Translations under genes and position numbers: made by a program
NCBI GenBank assembly: GCA_019633425.1
Contig: WSUB01000122.1
Location: 1-64,000, forward strand
Source of the DNA: Tulasnella sp. 424
Taxonomy: Eukaryota > Basidiomycota > Agaricomycetes > Cantharellales > Tulasnellaceae
Direction of reading: 5' to 3'
Length of the DNA: 64,000 nucleotides
Shown here: in pieces, positions 1 through 12,200 of the stretch
Numbering within the stretch: position 1 is the stretch's first letter
How the letters are laid out: each line of letters starts with the position of its first letter
Notes under the pieces: model-generated
Seen by the model: the letters and a program-made list of their open reading frames with translations, nothing else
Told to the model about the DNA's origin: nothing
Databases searched by the model: none

Positions 1-2
1 GA

Positions 3-191
3 GGTCGATCTGACCCTCTTACGCCCGACGAGGCCTTGCAGGGACTCGGCCTCGTCGACGTTTCGGGAGAGGAAGCCTGCCATTCGTCGGGGTATGACAA
101 GCGCGGTCGGGGACTATCCAACGCATCTCGTCCTGGATCTCGTGTGTGGTTCAAGAACGGTCGGGATCTTCCGGGGCCTCATGGTTATTAG
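3..191 (+). CDS. Possible 3' end of a gene entering from the left edge
   Basis: An open frame of 62 codons runs from the first bases to a TAG at 189-191 with no start codon, as expected for a last exon cut by the window edge. The product is hydrophilic and rich in Gly, Arg, Asp and Ser, and I recognise no domain. An open frame of this length can occur by chance at about 58% GC, so this is only a candidate. A charged Glu/Lys/Arg-rich frame also lies on the minus strand at about 206-350, likewise unproven. Confidence 0.25.
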   Translation, partial: GRSDPLTPDEALQGLGLVDVSGEEACHSSGYDKRGRGLSNASRPGSRVWFKNGRDLPGPHGY

Positions 192-349
192 GTTTGTGTT
201 CCTTTCCTCCTTTAGAGCGACCGCTCGACTACATCTTTGTTCCGACGACTGACCGAGAAATCGTTCCACCAGGCCCCTTTCCGCTCAAGCTCTTTGAGCT
301 CAGCTTCGGACTGGTTCCGCTGCCTGAGCTCCTTCTCCTTTTCGTAGCC

Positions 350-700
350 TGTATTAGACTTTTTTTTCGGTAACGCAGTCTTAGTTTCGCTCCAACATTT
401 TTCATCTCGTCTTCCTCTCCTCGCTTCTTGTGGCTGTTTCTTTTACTGTTTTTGTCTCTCGCACGTTCTTTGTATCCCATCGAGCCTTTGGACTGGATCC
501 TTCGGACTCGCTTATTCGTCTCGTTTCGTCCCTCTTAGACTGTATTAGACTTTTTGGTTTCTGGTGAATCGGTTTTGGTTTCGCGCCGACATCCCATCAC
601 GACTTGTTGTTTTCGTCTCATCTTTCTCTCCTCGGCTCTCGTGTATCGTTCTCTTTACTGTTTTAGTCTTCTATGCGTCGTTTGTACCCCATCGAGTCTC
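350..700. repeat. Diverged tandem duplication, two copies of about 130-160 bp
   Basis: The block at about 350-490, starting with the word TGTATTAGACTTTTT, is repeated at about 539-700. The order of matching words is the same in both: TTTCG, CTCTCCTCG, TTTACTGTTTT and CCCATCGAG. The copies are clearly diverged, with small indels. Neither carries a convincing gene; both are pyrimidine-rich on the plus strand. Confidence 0.6.
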
Positions 701-2141
701 GGTTTCTCGTCGACCCATCCTATTTATTCGATTGGGCCCTTTTCTTGGTTCGGATTCCCTGCGCCAGAGCATGAACTTGATTCACTGAGCTTGCCTTGGG
801 GTGCAGTCAACAAAGTGGAGAGAAGGAGGAGACAACGCATTTGAGTGCAGGTTCCGAGTTCCAAGGTTGTTTCGTTGTGTCGGGAAGGGATGCAGATGAA
901 CCGGGGCAGTTCATTTCAAAAGTACGCGCACGCGCCAAACTTGGTTATCAGGGTCGATCACATATTGGCCGCGCATGCCACAACGACCAGTAATCGCCTT
1001 TCTCATGCCCCGATACCAGTTAGTCTCGTTGTCACGCGGTATCGGGAACCAGGAAAGCTGAGGGTATACTGGGGCCATTGTTAACTGCCAGTGGGCCTTC
1101 ACATTGGGCCAAAATGGAACGGAGATTCGACGCTCCGCGATCGAGGCTCGGAAACAGAGTGGCTGCTCCTCACGGATCTCGTTAACGTTGTGCCCTGTTG
1201 CGTGAAGCATGGAGTTTCCCTGTACCGGAGACGTCGTTGTGCGCTAGTAGTCAGAGACATTGGAAGGTCAAGGTCCGTGCCTTGCGCCTTGCGCGGTGCT
1301 TGTCATCCAACAACGTCCAACGCTTTGACCGCGATCAAGAGAACAGGAAAGACGACAATGTGCTGTATATGAAATGCGTCTATATAGAGAGGGCAGTACA
1401 TAGGATGCGTCCAAGTTCCGCGACGAGAGAGCAGGCCAGTGGAACGGGAGTAAGGATTTGAAACTCCGCTTGTAAATTGGGCATTGCCATCCGTGAAAAC
1501 CCCTTCCCCATCGGTAGCAGCGCAACCACGCCAGATCCCCGATCCAGAAATAGAAGATATAATTTAGTAGACATATCTGAGCAAATGTAGTCAACAACAA
1601 ACAACGGGGCGTATTAGGATATGAATCCAAAGTCAAAGGAAGAGTGAGATATTACTGCAGTGAACACGGACGCGTCTACACCTGTAACATGTTAGATCAT
1701 TTGAAGTAGTTACCTCTGCCGTACTGTGCTTTATTTCTCCATTGTAGATATTCGCCTTTCATTTGCTTTTGAAATGAGCGGCTTGATGCAAGGGCTGGTG
1801 AATAGTGGGAGCAATTCGGGACCTTCACGGCGAGGCATGGGGCGGTTGGTCTTCTTGGTGTTCAAGGCTGGCCGCAGAAAACGAGTCAGGGAGAAATTTC
1901 GAAGCTGAGATGAATGAATACGCACCAATCTGAGCCCGGGTAATGCGGAAAAGTGGGATCCATTGAGCGCCCGTTTAGCAAAGAGCGTCTCGCTTAAGGC
2001 GGAACGGCTGGAGGGTTCAGCTGCAGTGCATCGGCGTTGGTGGAGGCTTTCGTAAGCTACCGTGGGATCCTGTGCCGGGTGTCAGGAACGGGGATCATTT
2101 CCATCGACACCCTCCTGTCTACGACTGAGTCGGGGACTGGT
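701..2141. other. Spacer without recognisable gene
   Basis: Only short overlapping frames without coding character are present on either strand. I see no structural RNA, no transposase-like frame and no inverted repeat. The last 100 bp run up to the left border of the transporter duplication at about 2142. Confidence 0.5.
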
Positions 2142-4920
2142 AGTTTCAGTACAAATCTGACTCTTTATTATGCCTCGAAAGAAAAATTCTGCGACTTTAG
2201 TAGCTGGGTTGAAAACTTTGTGTTCTATTCTAACGAAGTAAAACTTCAGCACCCAGGATTCCCATGTGGTCCCCCACCATGGTACTAACTGAGCGGTACA
2301 GTGCTTGACTGCGCAGATCGGACGGGATGCGGTATTTTCACTGTCCTATGGCCGAAGATACTTGCCCTAATGTTTATTAAATATAAAGGTTCAGTGTTTG
2401 ATCCCTTATAATTTGTGAGGTTGGAGGTAGAACACAAGGCAAGGCTGTACTCAAGATGTGCACCGTTCGCAAGTCTCCGCCAGGGTCACTCGACGAGATA
2501 ACCGAAAACAACCGCAGCGACATCGTGCGTCAAATAACACGGGACGTGGAAGAGATTCATATTTGACAACAATGAGAAAAAAACAGGAGGGGGAGGGGCG
2601 AAAAAGGTTATGATTTTGGGGGCCTATAAACTGGTCTTGCCGCGTGGCTCCAGCGGAAGCAGCAAAGCGATAATACCACAGAGCAAGAACAGCGCTCCGG
2701 CAACCCAGATTGGGACAGAAGTCTGGAGAAGAAACATTAACTCCGACCTAACGCAATTAATATCCAAGTATAACGTACCGTAAGGTCGGCGTACAAGGCA
2801 ATGATGGGAGCCATGACACCGAATATCCGGTTCGTGGTCGAGGCGATGCCATTTCCAGTTCCACGATCCTTCGTCGAGAAGAGCTGACGCGACAATAGTC
2901 AGCCCCGATTAAATATATAGGTAAGTCGAAACCTACCTCAGGTGTCATAGCGTACAATACGCCATACATAATATGAATCGTCAAATTGTACCCACAATTC
3001 CACCCGAGCAGCGCACCGCTCGTTCGGGCGGTGGTCGCAGCAAAGAGGAACACCCCGGTCAGGACTAATAAACCGAAACAGAGTCAGTACACCATCGTTG
3101 GTATCGTCTTTGAAATAGGACTAACTGGCCGAGATGGACAAAGCACCCCTCCTACCGACGTACGGAAGGTCCACTGCCCACCCTCCTATCAAAGCTCCGG
3201 GAATACCAAGAACGCTGAGAATCACTTGATTACGATACGTGATGTACACCGAACCGTCACCAAAGTCTGCTCCTCTCGTGGCCAGGTAATAAGGTACGAA
3301 TGAGCTGTAGAGGGGGTAGGCAAGGCCAATGAGAGCTGAGAAGAAATGCGGCAGCTTTCAGACCTCCTTCGTGGAAGCATCAAACCAGAGGTCTTACCCC
3401 AAATAATAATGATCAGTGACGTCGAAATCGCCAACTTCCTCGTCCTAAATAGAGACTTGATATGATTCGCGCTGAACTTTTCGACATTCCTCTGCACGGC
3501 AGCCTTCGCGCTACTGTCCAGTCCCTTTCCCTCACCAGTAATATCTTCCTTGTCGAACCTCGTCAGGTCTTCGAGTGTGAGATTGGAAGTCTTGCCATTG
3601 TAAGCAGCGACCTTGTGAACGACTTCGACGGCCTCAGCGTCCCGGCCGCGTCCCATGAGGTACTTGGGCGATTCATGCAAGTGAAGTACGAAGAAACGGA
3701 TGCCCAACAATATGACCATAACTTGAAGGCCGCCCATGGCGATTACAAAGTACCGCCAACCCTAAAATGACAGCAACGCAGTTCAGCGAAGAAATGTAGA
3801 GGTTTAGGGCGTGGCATACCATGTTATCCTTCTTGGCGCATGTGGTGGCTGTTTGAGGGCAGGAGCGGTTTGGAAGGATGGCCCATGCAACCAAAGCCGC
3901 TAATAGCTGTCCTATTCTATGCAGTATCGCGCCTTCAGGTCCATCACGCATACGAGAAAGCATCGCCATCCACTCACGCCCACCCTACCGAGAGCACAGT
4001 CAGAAGATATTGATGCGTGCCGGGCAAGAACTCCAAGAAGATCGCGCTGGCAACGGGAAGAATGCCACCAACACCCACACTCCAGATGGCGGCGAAGACG
4101 CAGAGGCCAGTGAACGTGGGTGAGCCGGCTGCGGCGGTCGAAAAAATGCCAGCGATCAATAGCGTAGCGCCGAACGACACCCTGATCATAAAACGTGGTT
4201 CCGTTAGAAAGTATATATCGGTCATTTTTGGTTTCTCCTTACCGTCGTCCCCAAATATCAGCTCCCAGAGCGAAAACAGCGGCACCAACTAGTAGGCCGA
4301 TGTTCTGCGAGAGTATAAGGAATGGTCCGCCAGCGTGGAATTCATTTACTACCGGGGTAAGGATGATACCTAGCAGTGAACCCCAGGTTAGCCCCGATAG
4401 TACTCAGCAAAGCCAACTCTCAGAAGTCACCTACTTGTGCTAATGAGCCATACATTACCGACAAGCCATCCCCACCCGGTCAACACGAACAGGAATGCCT
4501 AACCAAGTCCTTTGAGCATCGTTTTTCAATGAAGCAGTTCACACCAAGTCAGGCCCACCTGATACTTTCCGAATCCAATTTCTTGGATCGCTCTGTTCAA
4601 AACCTCTGCCTTGGCTTGATATACGGGATCCACTGCTCCTTCCGGGAGCATGCCCGAAAGCTGCCTCGACTTGGTGCGTTCGAGAAGATGGCCTTGCTTC
4701 TTCTCGCTGATGCCATCGCTGCCGGTCGTTTCAGCTCGGGTGCTCTTTGCTTCCTCTGCCATGCTCGTAAGGTCGTGATGAGGCGAGAATGCCAAGCAAA
4801 TGAAGAGAGAAGGCGAGGGGCGGGGGGAGAGTTCCGATTGTCGGTCCACGAACAATCTGTTGGCCACCTGGAAGTTATCTATGCTCAGGCCCTACAGACG
4901 TTAAAGTGTACTCAGCTTGT
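2142..4920. repeat. Direct repeat with MFS transporter, copy A
   Basis: About 2.8 kb that recurs at 5723-8562 with an offset of about 3.58 kb. The left border is sharp: matching begins at the word AGTTTCAG at 2142 and 5723. Similarity fades near 4920 and 8562. The unit contains the 3' flank, all ten exons and the 5' flank of an MFS transporter gene. The non-coding left arm (for example the block around 2262-2350 and 5842-5932) is nearly identical between copies, which argues for a fairly recent duplication. Confidence 0.85.
2624..4762 (-). CDS. MFS transporter, SVOP/sugar-transporter-like (copy A)
   Basis: Ten exons give 533 aa: 4559-4762, 4435-4498, 4243-4369, 3978-4181, 3820-3916, 3398-3761, 3126-3335, 2937-3064, 2779-2883 and 2624-2722. 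All introns are GT-AG and the exons sum to a multiple of three. A hydrophilic N-terminus of about 68 residues precedes the first membrane segment. The loop 2-3 motif GADIWGRR, a long cytosolic loop after ESPKYLMGRGR, the later signature TPELF/STKDRGTG and a final PIWVAG helix mark a Major Facilitator transporter of the SVOP-like branch. Substrate cannot be read from sequence. One oddity is that the Asp before Asn-Trp in the first membrane helix (WLVDNxW in copy B) is Gly at residue 82. The start is the ATG conserved in both copies, before AEEAKSTRAETTG. Confidence 0.88.
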
Positions 4921-5722
4921 GGGCGCGGTCGCGATATTTGTGATTCGATATCGATTTGGATATAGTACGTATTCAAGGACTCGGACTTAAGCGACGGATG
5001 TCCTTTTCGGCAGTTGTGGCGCTGGCTTTCGGAAGGAGTACGCATTTCTCGGTTTCTTCAAACTCCTACCCCCCAGACAAACTAACTGCGTGAGACGGGT
5101 GGTTCGAATGAATAATTGGAATGTCATTGCCGTGTTTGTGAAGGGTCTTTGGGGAGGTTCGTCTGCTAAAGGACTGGCACGACTTGCCCTCGGTTATCGG
5201 GTTCGACCGTTGCAGCACTGATAATTTGAGATTCTTTATGACTATCTGTAGATACAAATGTACGCTAGCTGCTAAGTGTGAGCATATACGAGGTATTTGT
5301 GGTCTTTAGGTTGCGTGCTGAAGCTTAGTTTGCTATGGACCAGAGGGGTAAGGCGTCAGCCGAGAAGCCCGAGGACATTGTGCCAGTCCTTTAGCAGCAG
5401 ATTCGGTTCACTCAGAGTTGACTGAGACCGTCTGAATCCTGGATTTAGAGCCTTCATAACGTTCATTTCTATCATTCTGTAACTATCATACTCGAAGCTT
5501 AGTCGAAATCGACCTGTCTCTTATCTAATTGACAGCCATGTGCCCCAACTGGCCCGTTGCCCACAGGGCCAGCTGACAACATCATGATTTGCTCTTCTCC
5601 TTCGAGCCTGAATGTGCGCATGGAATAGAAGTATTAATAGACCGCATTGTAATTCCAGCGGGGTTACCGTACTAGCGGTTGCGAGGGACTGGCGATGCAA
5701 ACCGCAAGGAACCCCAGACAGC
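4921..5722. other. Spacer between the two transporter repeats
   Basis: This holds the 5' flank of transporter copy A and about 700 bp of single-copy DNA before the second repeat begins at 5723. I see no open frame with coding character and no RNA gene. Confidence 0.5.
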
Positions 5723-8562
5723 AGTTTCAGTGCAAATGTGACTCTTCGTTGTGCCTCGTAAAATAATAATTCTGCGACTTTAGTAGCTGGGCTGAAAACT
5801 TTGTTTTCTATTCTAACGAAAAAAAAACTTCAGCACCGAGGATTCCCATGTGGTCCCCCACCATGGTACTAACTGAGCGGTACAGTGCTTGACTGCGCAG
5901 ATCGGACGGGATGCGGTATTTTCACTGTCCTATGGCCGAAGATACCTGTACTCATGTTCATTGGATATAGATGGTTAGTGTTTGATCCCTTACCGCAAAG
6001 TTAGAACACAAGGCATGGCTTGACCCAAGAGGTGCGCCGTTATCGGGTCTTCGCCAAGTGTCTCATTCGCCGAGACAACCGAAAACCACTGGCCACAGGA
6101 AAATTGTGCGCAAATAAACCGGTGACACGGAGAAGATTCATATTTCACAGCAATGAAAAAAAGAGGAGAGAAATAAAAGAGGAGGGAAAGAAAGGAAATG
6201 AAAAAAAGGAAATATTCTTGGGAGCTTATAAACTGGTCTTGCCGCGTGGCTCGAGGGGAACCAGCAAAGAGATAGTACCACCGAGCAGGAACAGTGCTCC
6301 GGCAACCCAGATTGGGACAGAAGTCTGGAGGAGAGACATTAGCTCCGACCTAGCGCAGTAGAATATCCAAGTATAACGTACCGTAAGGTCGGCGTACAAG
6401 GCAATGATGGGAGCCATGATACCGAATATCCGGTTCGCGGTCGCGGCGAGGCCGTTTCCAGTTCCGCGATCCTTCGTCGGGAAGAGCTATTCGCCGACAG
6501 TCAGGGCGGAGTAGGTATATGTGAAGGACGACAACGTACCTCAGGAGTCATAGCGTACAATACGCCGTACATAATATTACTCGTAAAGGTGTACCCACAA
6601 TTCCACCCGAGCAGCGCGTTGCTCGTTCGGGCGGTGGTCCCAGCAAAGAGGAACACGCCGGTCAAGACTAATTCAAACCGACAAAAACGAAAAGTCAGTA
6701 TACACCGTTCGTTGGTTATCGTCTTTTGAAAATTGGACTACTAACTGGTCGAGACCGACAAAGCACCCTTCCTACCGACGTACGGAAGGTCCACTGCCCA
6801 CCCTCCCACCAAAGCTCCGGGAATACCAAGGACGCTGAGAATCACTTGATTACGATACGTGATGTACACCGAACCGTCACCAAAGTCTGCTCCTCTGGTG
6901 GCCAGGTAATAAGGTACGAATGCGTTGTAGAGCGGGAAGGCAAGACCGATGATAGCTGAAAAGAAATGCGCCAGCGTTCAGGCCCTCCTTCTTCGTGAAA
7001 GCATCAAGCCAGAGAGAGGTCTTACCCCAAATAAGAATGATCAACGACGTCGAAATCGCCAACTTCCTCGTCCTGAACAGAGACTTGATATGATTCGCGC
7101 TGAACTTTTCGACATTCCTCTGCACGGCAGCTTTCGTGCTGGTGTCCAGTGCCTTGCCCTCGCCAGTAATATCTTCCTTGTCGAACCTCGTCAAGTCTTC
7201 GACCGTAAGATTTGAAGTCTTGCCATTGTAAGCAGCGACCTTGTGAACGATTTCGACGGCTTCCGCGTCCCGGCCGCGTCCCATGAGGTACTTGGGCGAT
7301 TCGTGCAAATTGAAGACGAAGAAACGGATTCCCCATAGGACGAGCATGAGGCCGCCCATGGTGATGACAAAGTATCTCCAACCCTAAAAAGGACAGCAGC
7401 GTGATTCAGCAAAGAAATGGGGAAGTCTAGGGCAGTGACGTACCATATTATCCTTCTTGGCGCATGTGGTAGCTGTTTGAGGGCAAGAGCGGTTTGGAAG
7501 GATAGCCCATGCGACTAAACTGGCCAATAGTTGACCGAATCTATGGAAGTATTGCGCTATAAGCTCCCGTCACCCGCATAAAGGGTATCATCGTCGACTC
7601 ACGCCCACCATATCGAGAGCACAGTCAAGAGATACTGATGCGTCCCGGGCAAGAACTCCAGGAAGATCGCGCTGTCAACAGGAAGATTGCCACCAACGCC
7701 GACACTCCAGATGGCGGCGAAGACGCAAAGAGCAGTGAACGTGGGTGAGCCGGCTGCGGCGGTCGCGAAAATGCCAACGATTAAGAGCGTAGTGTTGAAC
7801 GATACCCTAATCATAAAAACGCGTTTCGGTTAGAAAGTAGGTATCGGTCATGTTTGGTGGTGCCTCCTTACCGTCGTCCCCAAATATCAGATCCAAGACC
7901 GAAAACAACCGCGCCGACTAGAAGTCCGACGTTCTGCGAGAGTGTAAGGAATGGTCCGCGGGTGTGGAATTCGTTTACTACCGGGGTAAGAATGATACCT
8001 AGCGGTGAACCCAAGGTTAGCCCCAATGGTGATGGGCGAACCCAACTCTCAAAAGTCACCTACTTATGCTGACGGGCCATAGATTATCGACTAGCCACCC
8101 GAATCCAGTCACCACGAACAGGAATGCCTTAACAAAAGCCCTTTGAGCATCGTTCTTCGACGAAATAATTCACGATCCAGTCAAGCCCACCTGATATTTT
8201 CCGAATCCAATATCTTGGATCGCTCTATTCAAGACCTCAGCCTTGGCTTGGTATACGGGATCTACTGCTCCCTCGGGGAGGATGTCCGAAAGCGGCCTCG
8301 ACTCGGTGCGTTCGAGAAGATGGCCTTGCTTCTTCTCGTTGATGTCGTCGCTGCCAGTCGTTTCAGCTCGAGTGCTCTTCGCTTCTTCAGCCATGTTCGT
8401 AAATTCGTGATGAGGCGAGAATGCCAAGGAAATGAAGAGAGAAGGCGAGGGAGGGGGGGTTCCGACTGTCGGTCCACGACCAACAATTTGTTGGCCACTT
8501 GGTGGCGCTGGACGTTATCTACGCCCAGGCTCCACTGACGCAAAAGTGTCTCCAGCTTGCGA
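5723..8562. repeat. Direct repeat with MFS transporter, copy B
   Basis: Second copy of the 2142-4920 unit in the same orientation. Besides substitutions, the copies differ by small indels, such as a purine-rich insertion around 6157-6215 just downstream of the stop codon. No target-site duplication or terminal inverted repeat was seen at either border, so unequal exchange or replication slippage fits better than transposition. Confidence 0.85.
6226..8394 (-). CDS. MFS transporter, SVOP/sugar-transporter-like (copy B)
   Basis: Ten exons at the same positions as copy A: 8191-8394, 8064-8127, 7872-7998, 7603-7806, 7444-7540, 7026-7383, 6746-6955, 6540-6667, 6382-6486 and 6226-6324, giving 531 aa. 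It is two residues shorter than copy A because the loop after MGGL reads LVLWGIRFF, closer to what I expect for the family. It keeps Asp in the first-helix WLVDN motif, GSDIWGRR, the ESPKYLMGRGR loop and the DRGTGNG signature. Reading frame and splice sites are intact, so both copies look expressible. By sequence this copy is the more conventional transporter. The substrate is unknown; the family moves sugars and small organic compounds across the plasma membrane. Confidence 0.88.
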
Positions 8563-10420
8563 GCTTCGCAAGATTCTTTTGCAAATTGATAAGTATGCCG
8601 GCATTTTCGCACTGGTGCGACGTTGTCTGCCACTCGCTTTCGTACGGATCTGAGTCCCATGTTACCCGTTTTGATTGTGTTGAATGACGTGCTTGGGTCG
8701 GATAGCTATCGAGGAGGCTGGAAAGCGAAACTGACGCTCCGGCGGATGAAGATTCCGACGGAAGGTTCCTGGATGTGTAGGTGGGCTAAGCGCCAGGCGT
8801 TCAAGCCAAGGTGCATCCACCTGTTGCTGTCTCGCGAAGGTCTCTCGGCAAATTCATGCCGGCCGCATGCTAAGTTAAACTTGCAATGGCAGCCAACCGA
8901 CGGCCAGAATCGATGAAAGCTCATTGGATCGCGTTGAAGGGTGTGAAGTGTTGGGCTTGCTGACGTCACGAGCGATGGATTGAGAGCGCGCACGCTGAGG
9001 TGACTGTGCTTCTGAATGGCGCAACCCAGTGGGGAACGCGTTGGAGCACATGGTTCTAAGATGGGATGGCCATTATCAGCGATAAGAGAGGGTGGTCGAC
9101 GAACGCTAGACGGCGTGAGTGTGTAGTGGAGTACGTACCCTCGGGGTCAATCCTGTTGCTTGGCTTGGGTTCTCGAAGCCCACGAAACGCGAAGTCGCTA
9201 TGAGCCGTCGATCCTCAGCCTAGGTCGTTTGCCTAACGTATGAATCCAGCAGATAAGCTTGCCGTGTAATCTTCTGGGTTGCTTCTCTCAAGCTGTGGTC
9301 GGATGGTTTTACTCGTTGGATGATCCCTGAACTTTGGCTGGCCTAGGGCCTGTGGTAATGGTGAAGGGTAGTCAAGTTATACCGGTTCGTTAATGGGAAC
9401 GGGTGAGTAAATGTATATAGCCTATTTTACGCCGCGCCTCTTAGATCTTGCACTACCGGTTGGGGGATAGAATTCGAACAAGCCAGCTCAGATGTCAACG
9501 GGCGGGAGCAGTAACAGTCCAAGATGAAATAATGCCGTTATCCCCGCGAACTCCTCCGCCTCCGAAAAAAGTCATATTTGCTCTCGTCCTTCATGATCAT
9601 CCGAGCTGGACAAAAGGAAGCCCAAGATATCTTTCAAAATCAACTCTGCAGTCCTTATTTTCATACACTCGCCAGTATTACTGTGCCCTCTTGGATGATG
9701 GCCCAGAAGCCAGAGGTTCCGACGACGAGCCTCTGGTGTATGTAGATCGTTTCGTTGTATCCACGAGAACAGCAGCAATAAAATGGTACAGAAGCAGCCG
9801 AGCCATACTCTCTCTGGCTATAATTGGAGTCAATGTTGATCTCCCTCAACCCTATTGGTCACCGAGTACGATTTGCGGACCGAACCGGCGGCACGCACGG
9901 GCATACCGCCCTTCTCTCCCAAAACCTTAAACGCGATTTGGCCCAAGATCTGACATAGATTTTTTCGTACTGGTCTTCTATGACCCTCTCAGCTTTTGCG
10001 GTCTCCGAGGATTTTTCGTTACGCTTCTGCGTCCCTGGTTCGAAACAGAGTCCAGACCCGGAACAGACAGGATCGAGCCAACCTGAAACCGCATTCGTAA
10101 TACATACTTAGTGAGCCGGATTATTGGAACGTGCCTTGTCAAGTTGAACCTGGGAACCGTACTTTTGTGGGGAAACGAGACCTCACGTGCACACTCCGAG
10201 GACTTCTCGTCCGCGGGGATAATGTGATCATAGATATATATAGATGAAATGGACGCGTCTATGAGATATTTAAACAGTGCCGAAATTCAAAAAGATATTG
10301 GAAAAGCTAGGAAGCCTCTCCAGATGAAGCATATAGACCGAAGCGGGCGTGGTTAGAGTAGGTGAGATCATATAGTCCGACCAGGGAGACCTCAAGGTGA
10401 GTACGTGCAAAGGGGCCGAT
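8563..10420. other. Spacer without recognisable gene
   Basis: About 1.9 kb with only scattered short frames. The longest, 9448-9930 plus, has no family resemblance, no signal or membrane segment and no splice pattern. I see no repeat shared with the rest of the window. Confidence 0.5.
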
Positions 10421-11002
10421 TCACCATCCATCTGTCACGTCGAGGAAAGGAGGGAATGTCGGTGGTGCGGATCCCGAAGGGAACGTGGCTTTTGCAGGAC
10501 GGCCAGTGTAGCACACTTGCAATCTATATTGATCCGATGAGCCCTTTCGGAACTTTGTGACCGACCACCTGATAAGCAACGTATGCAAACATAGGTGAGC
10601 GAGCAGGTATACTCCGCGGAGGGTGCTTGTACCGGCCACTCACCCCTCAAAAAAGAGTACGTTGGCTCCCAACCGTTTAAGCTCCATGGAGCTGAGAAGC
10701 TCGTTCCTCGCAAATACAATCGCGTCTCGTACATGCTGAGGACTGAACTCGGTGGGTCGTGTCTCCTCCTTCGCTTTTCGAGAAGATGCATGAGACGCAG
10801 TGCTGAACCCCGATCCCTCCGAGGATGTGTTTGACGACGACCGTGACAGCGTTAGAAGAGAGGATATGCTGCTAACCGAGGAGGAACGCGAATGAGTCCT
10901 CCGTGGAGGTCGTACTTTTGACGGGCAGTTGAAAGTGAAAGTCTGAGATATGTCATTGGGAAGGATAGAGACGATGGTGACCTCTGCAGGTCCAAACGCC
11001 AT
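10421..11002 (-). CDS. Unrecognised small protein, two exons, 168 aa
   Basis: Exon 1 is 10644-11002 and exon 2 is 10421-10568, joined by a 75-nt GT-AG intron that keeps frame (507 nt in all). The first half is a Ser/Arg-rich, probably disordered stretch at residues 30-75. A compact part follows: a helix-like EFSPQHVRDAIVFARNELL, then ELKRLGANVLFFEGWSVTKF crossing the splice junction, then a short beta-like segment with VCYTGRPAKA and a C-terminus ending in FLDVTDGW. A disordered head plus a small folded tail supports a real gene, but I do not recognise the family. An upstream exon cannot be excluded, because an AG lies just inside the chosen start. Confidence 0.55.
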
Positions 11003-12130
11003 TCAGTCACCACTCGTCAACAATAGGAAAGAGATGAATCGTGCTCACCAGACTCGGAGAAGTAAGAAGGCACTTGGGCCACTTCTTTATGATCTACGAC
11101 ATCCCAAAATGGTTCTCGACGGGGAGATAACTCGAACATCGCGGTGCCAAGAGGTAGCCAGAACGACAAGCGAAAGACATTCTTATGTACTTAAGAGAGT
11201 CATGGAAGGGTTTCGGTATGATTAATAGAGTGACCTCTTTGCTCCATAAGGTGAGATGAATATGCTGACATCGACGGTCATTCGAGACCGCGCCGTGGGC
11301 TCGTGGGTGCGCGACGGCACTGGAGTCGCCGATCGCTGCACAAAAAAGAGCCGTAACCAGAGTCATCGATGAGAAATCGCACATGTATGATTAGAAGATG
11401 TGATATAAGGTGCTGTCGGGGCTTGATCGAGCCCCAAACCGACAGATGACCTCCGGCGCGGGTTAGACCCACTACTTGATGATAATCACTTCCACCACGT
11501 TTTAGAAAGCCAGAGATCAATCGAAGCCATAGTACTGTGCTTAATCTTTCAAATCTTATCCTTTTGGCCCGATAGAGCCCGTTCTGGAAAATCATGTGCT
11601 TGTGGCCAGCCAGCGTGCGAGTGACCCGATGTGCACTATTGAAGTATCTGGCTCGCTGCCTGACATAGCTCCTATATACATGATATGGCTGCTTTGAGAA
11701 ATGCAAATGAGAAGCACCTTATCGGTTTGCTTATCCCCGTCCGATATTCTACCCTCCCGCGGTTCATGGGATATCAGAGTGGCCAACGGCGACCTGCTTT
11801 CCCATAAGACGTGAGGTTGGCGCATTGCCACCTCCGGGATCCCATTCTGAAGTGTCTCCGAGCAAAGAAATATATATATTGTGTAATAGGCTATTGACAT
11901 GTGGCTTGGCAGCCGCTTATTCGTCCCCTTTTATTACGCTTTCCCTGTGTCTCGATCTACCTGCGTTCCAGTACAAAAATATTGCTCGACTATCCAGCGT
12001 TGCAATCACTTATCTGCTTCTTCGTGGATATTGGGCACAAATATGAGCTTCTCACGCTTCGGTTGACCGACAACCCGTGTCTTAACTCCCTTAAGGCCGT
12101 TTGTTGCGGTATTCACCGCCGTGCTCAATC
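11003..12130. other. Spacer upstream of the first kinase-TPR gene
   Basis: No coding signal. Frames here are short and overlap on both strands. The pyrimidine-rich leader of TPRK1 begins near 12,120. Confidence 0.5.
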
Positions 12131-12170
12131 GATACGTGCCTCCTACCCCACCCCAGTCATCCATTCCACC

Positions 12171-12190
12171 GCCGCATAATTTGATCTGAC
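12171..12190 (+). promoter_or_regulatory. Conserved 5' leader element of TPRK1
   Basis: The word GCATAATTTGATCTG lies 11-30 nt before the ATG, after a C-rich tract and a CTCAATCGAT word. Near-identical elements precede TPRK2, TPRK3 and TPRK5. It is probably part of the transcribed leader or core promoter; function is inferred only from conservation. Confidence 0.5.
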
Positions 12191-12200
12191 TTTATTTACT

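Noticed and set aside
9448..9930. 160-codon plus-strand frame
   Set aside because: No homologous look, no domain, no conserved splice pattern, and frames on the other strand overlap it. Kept as spacer.
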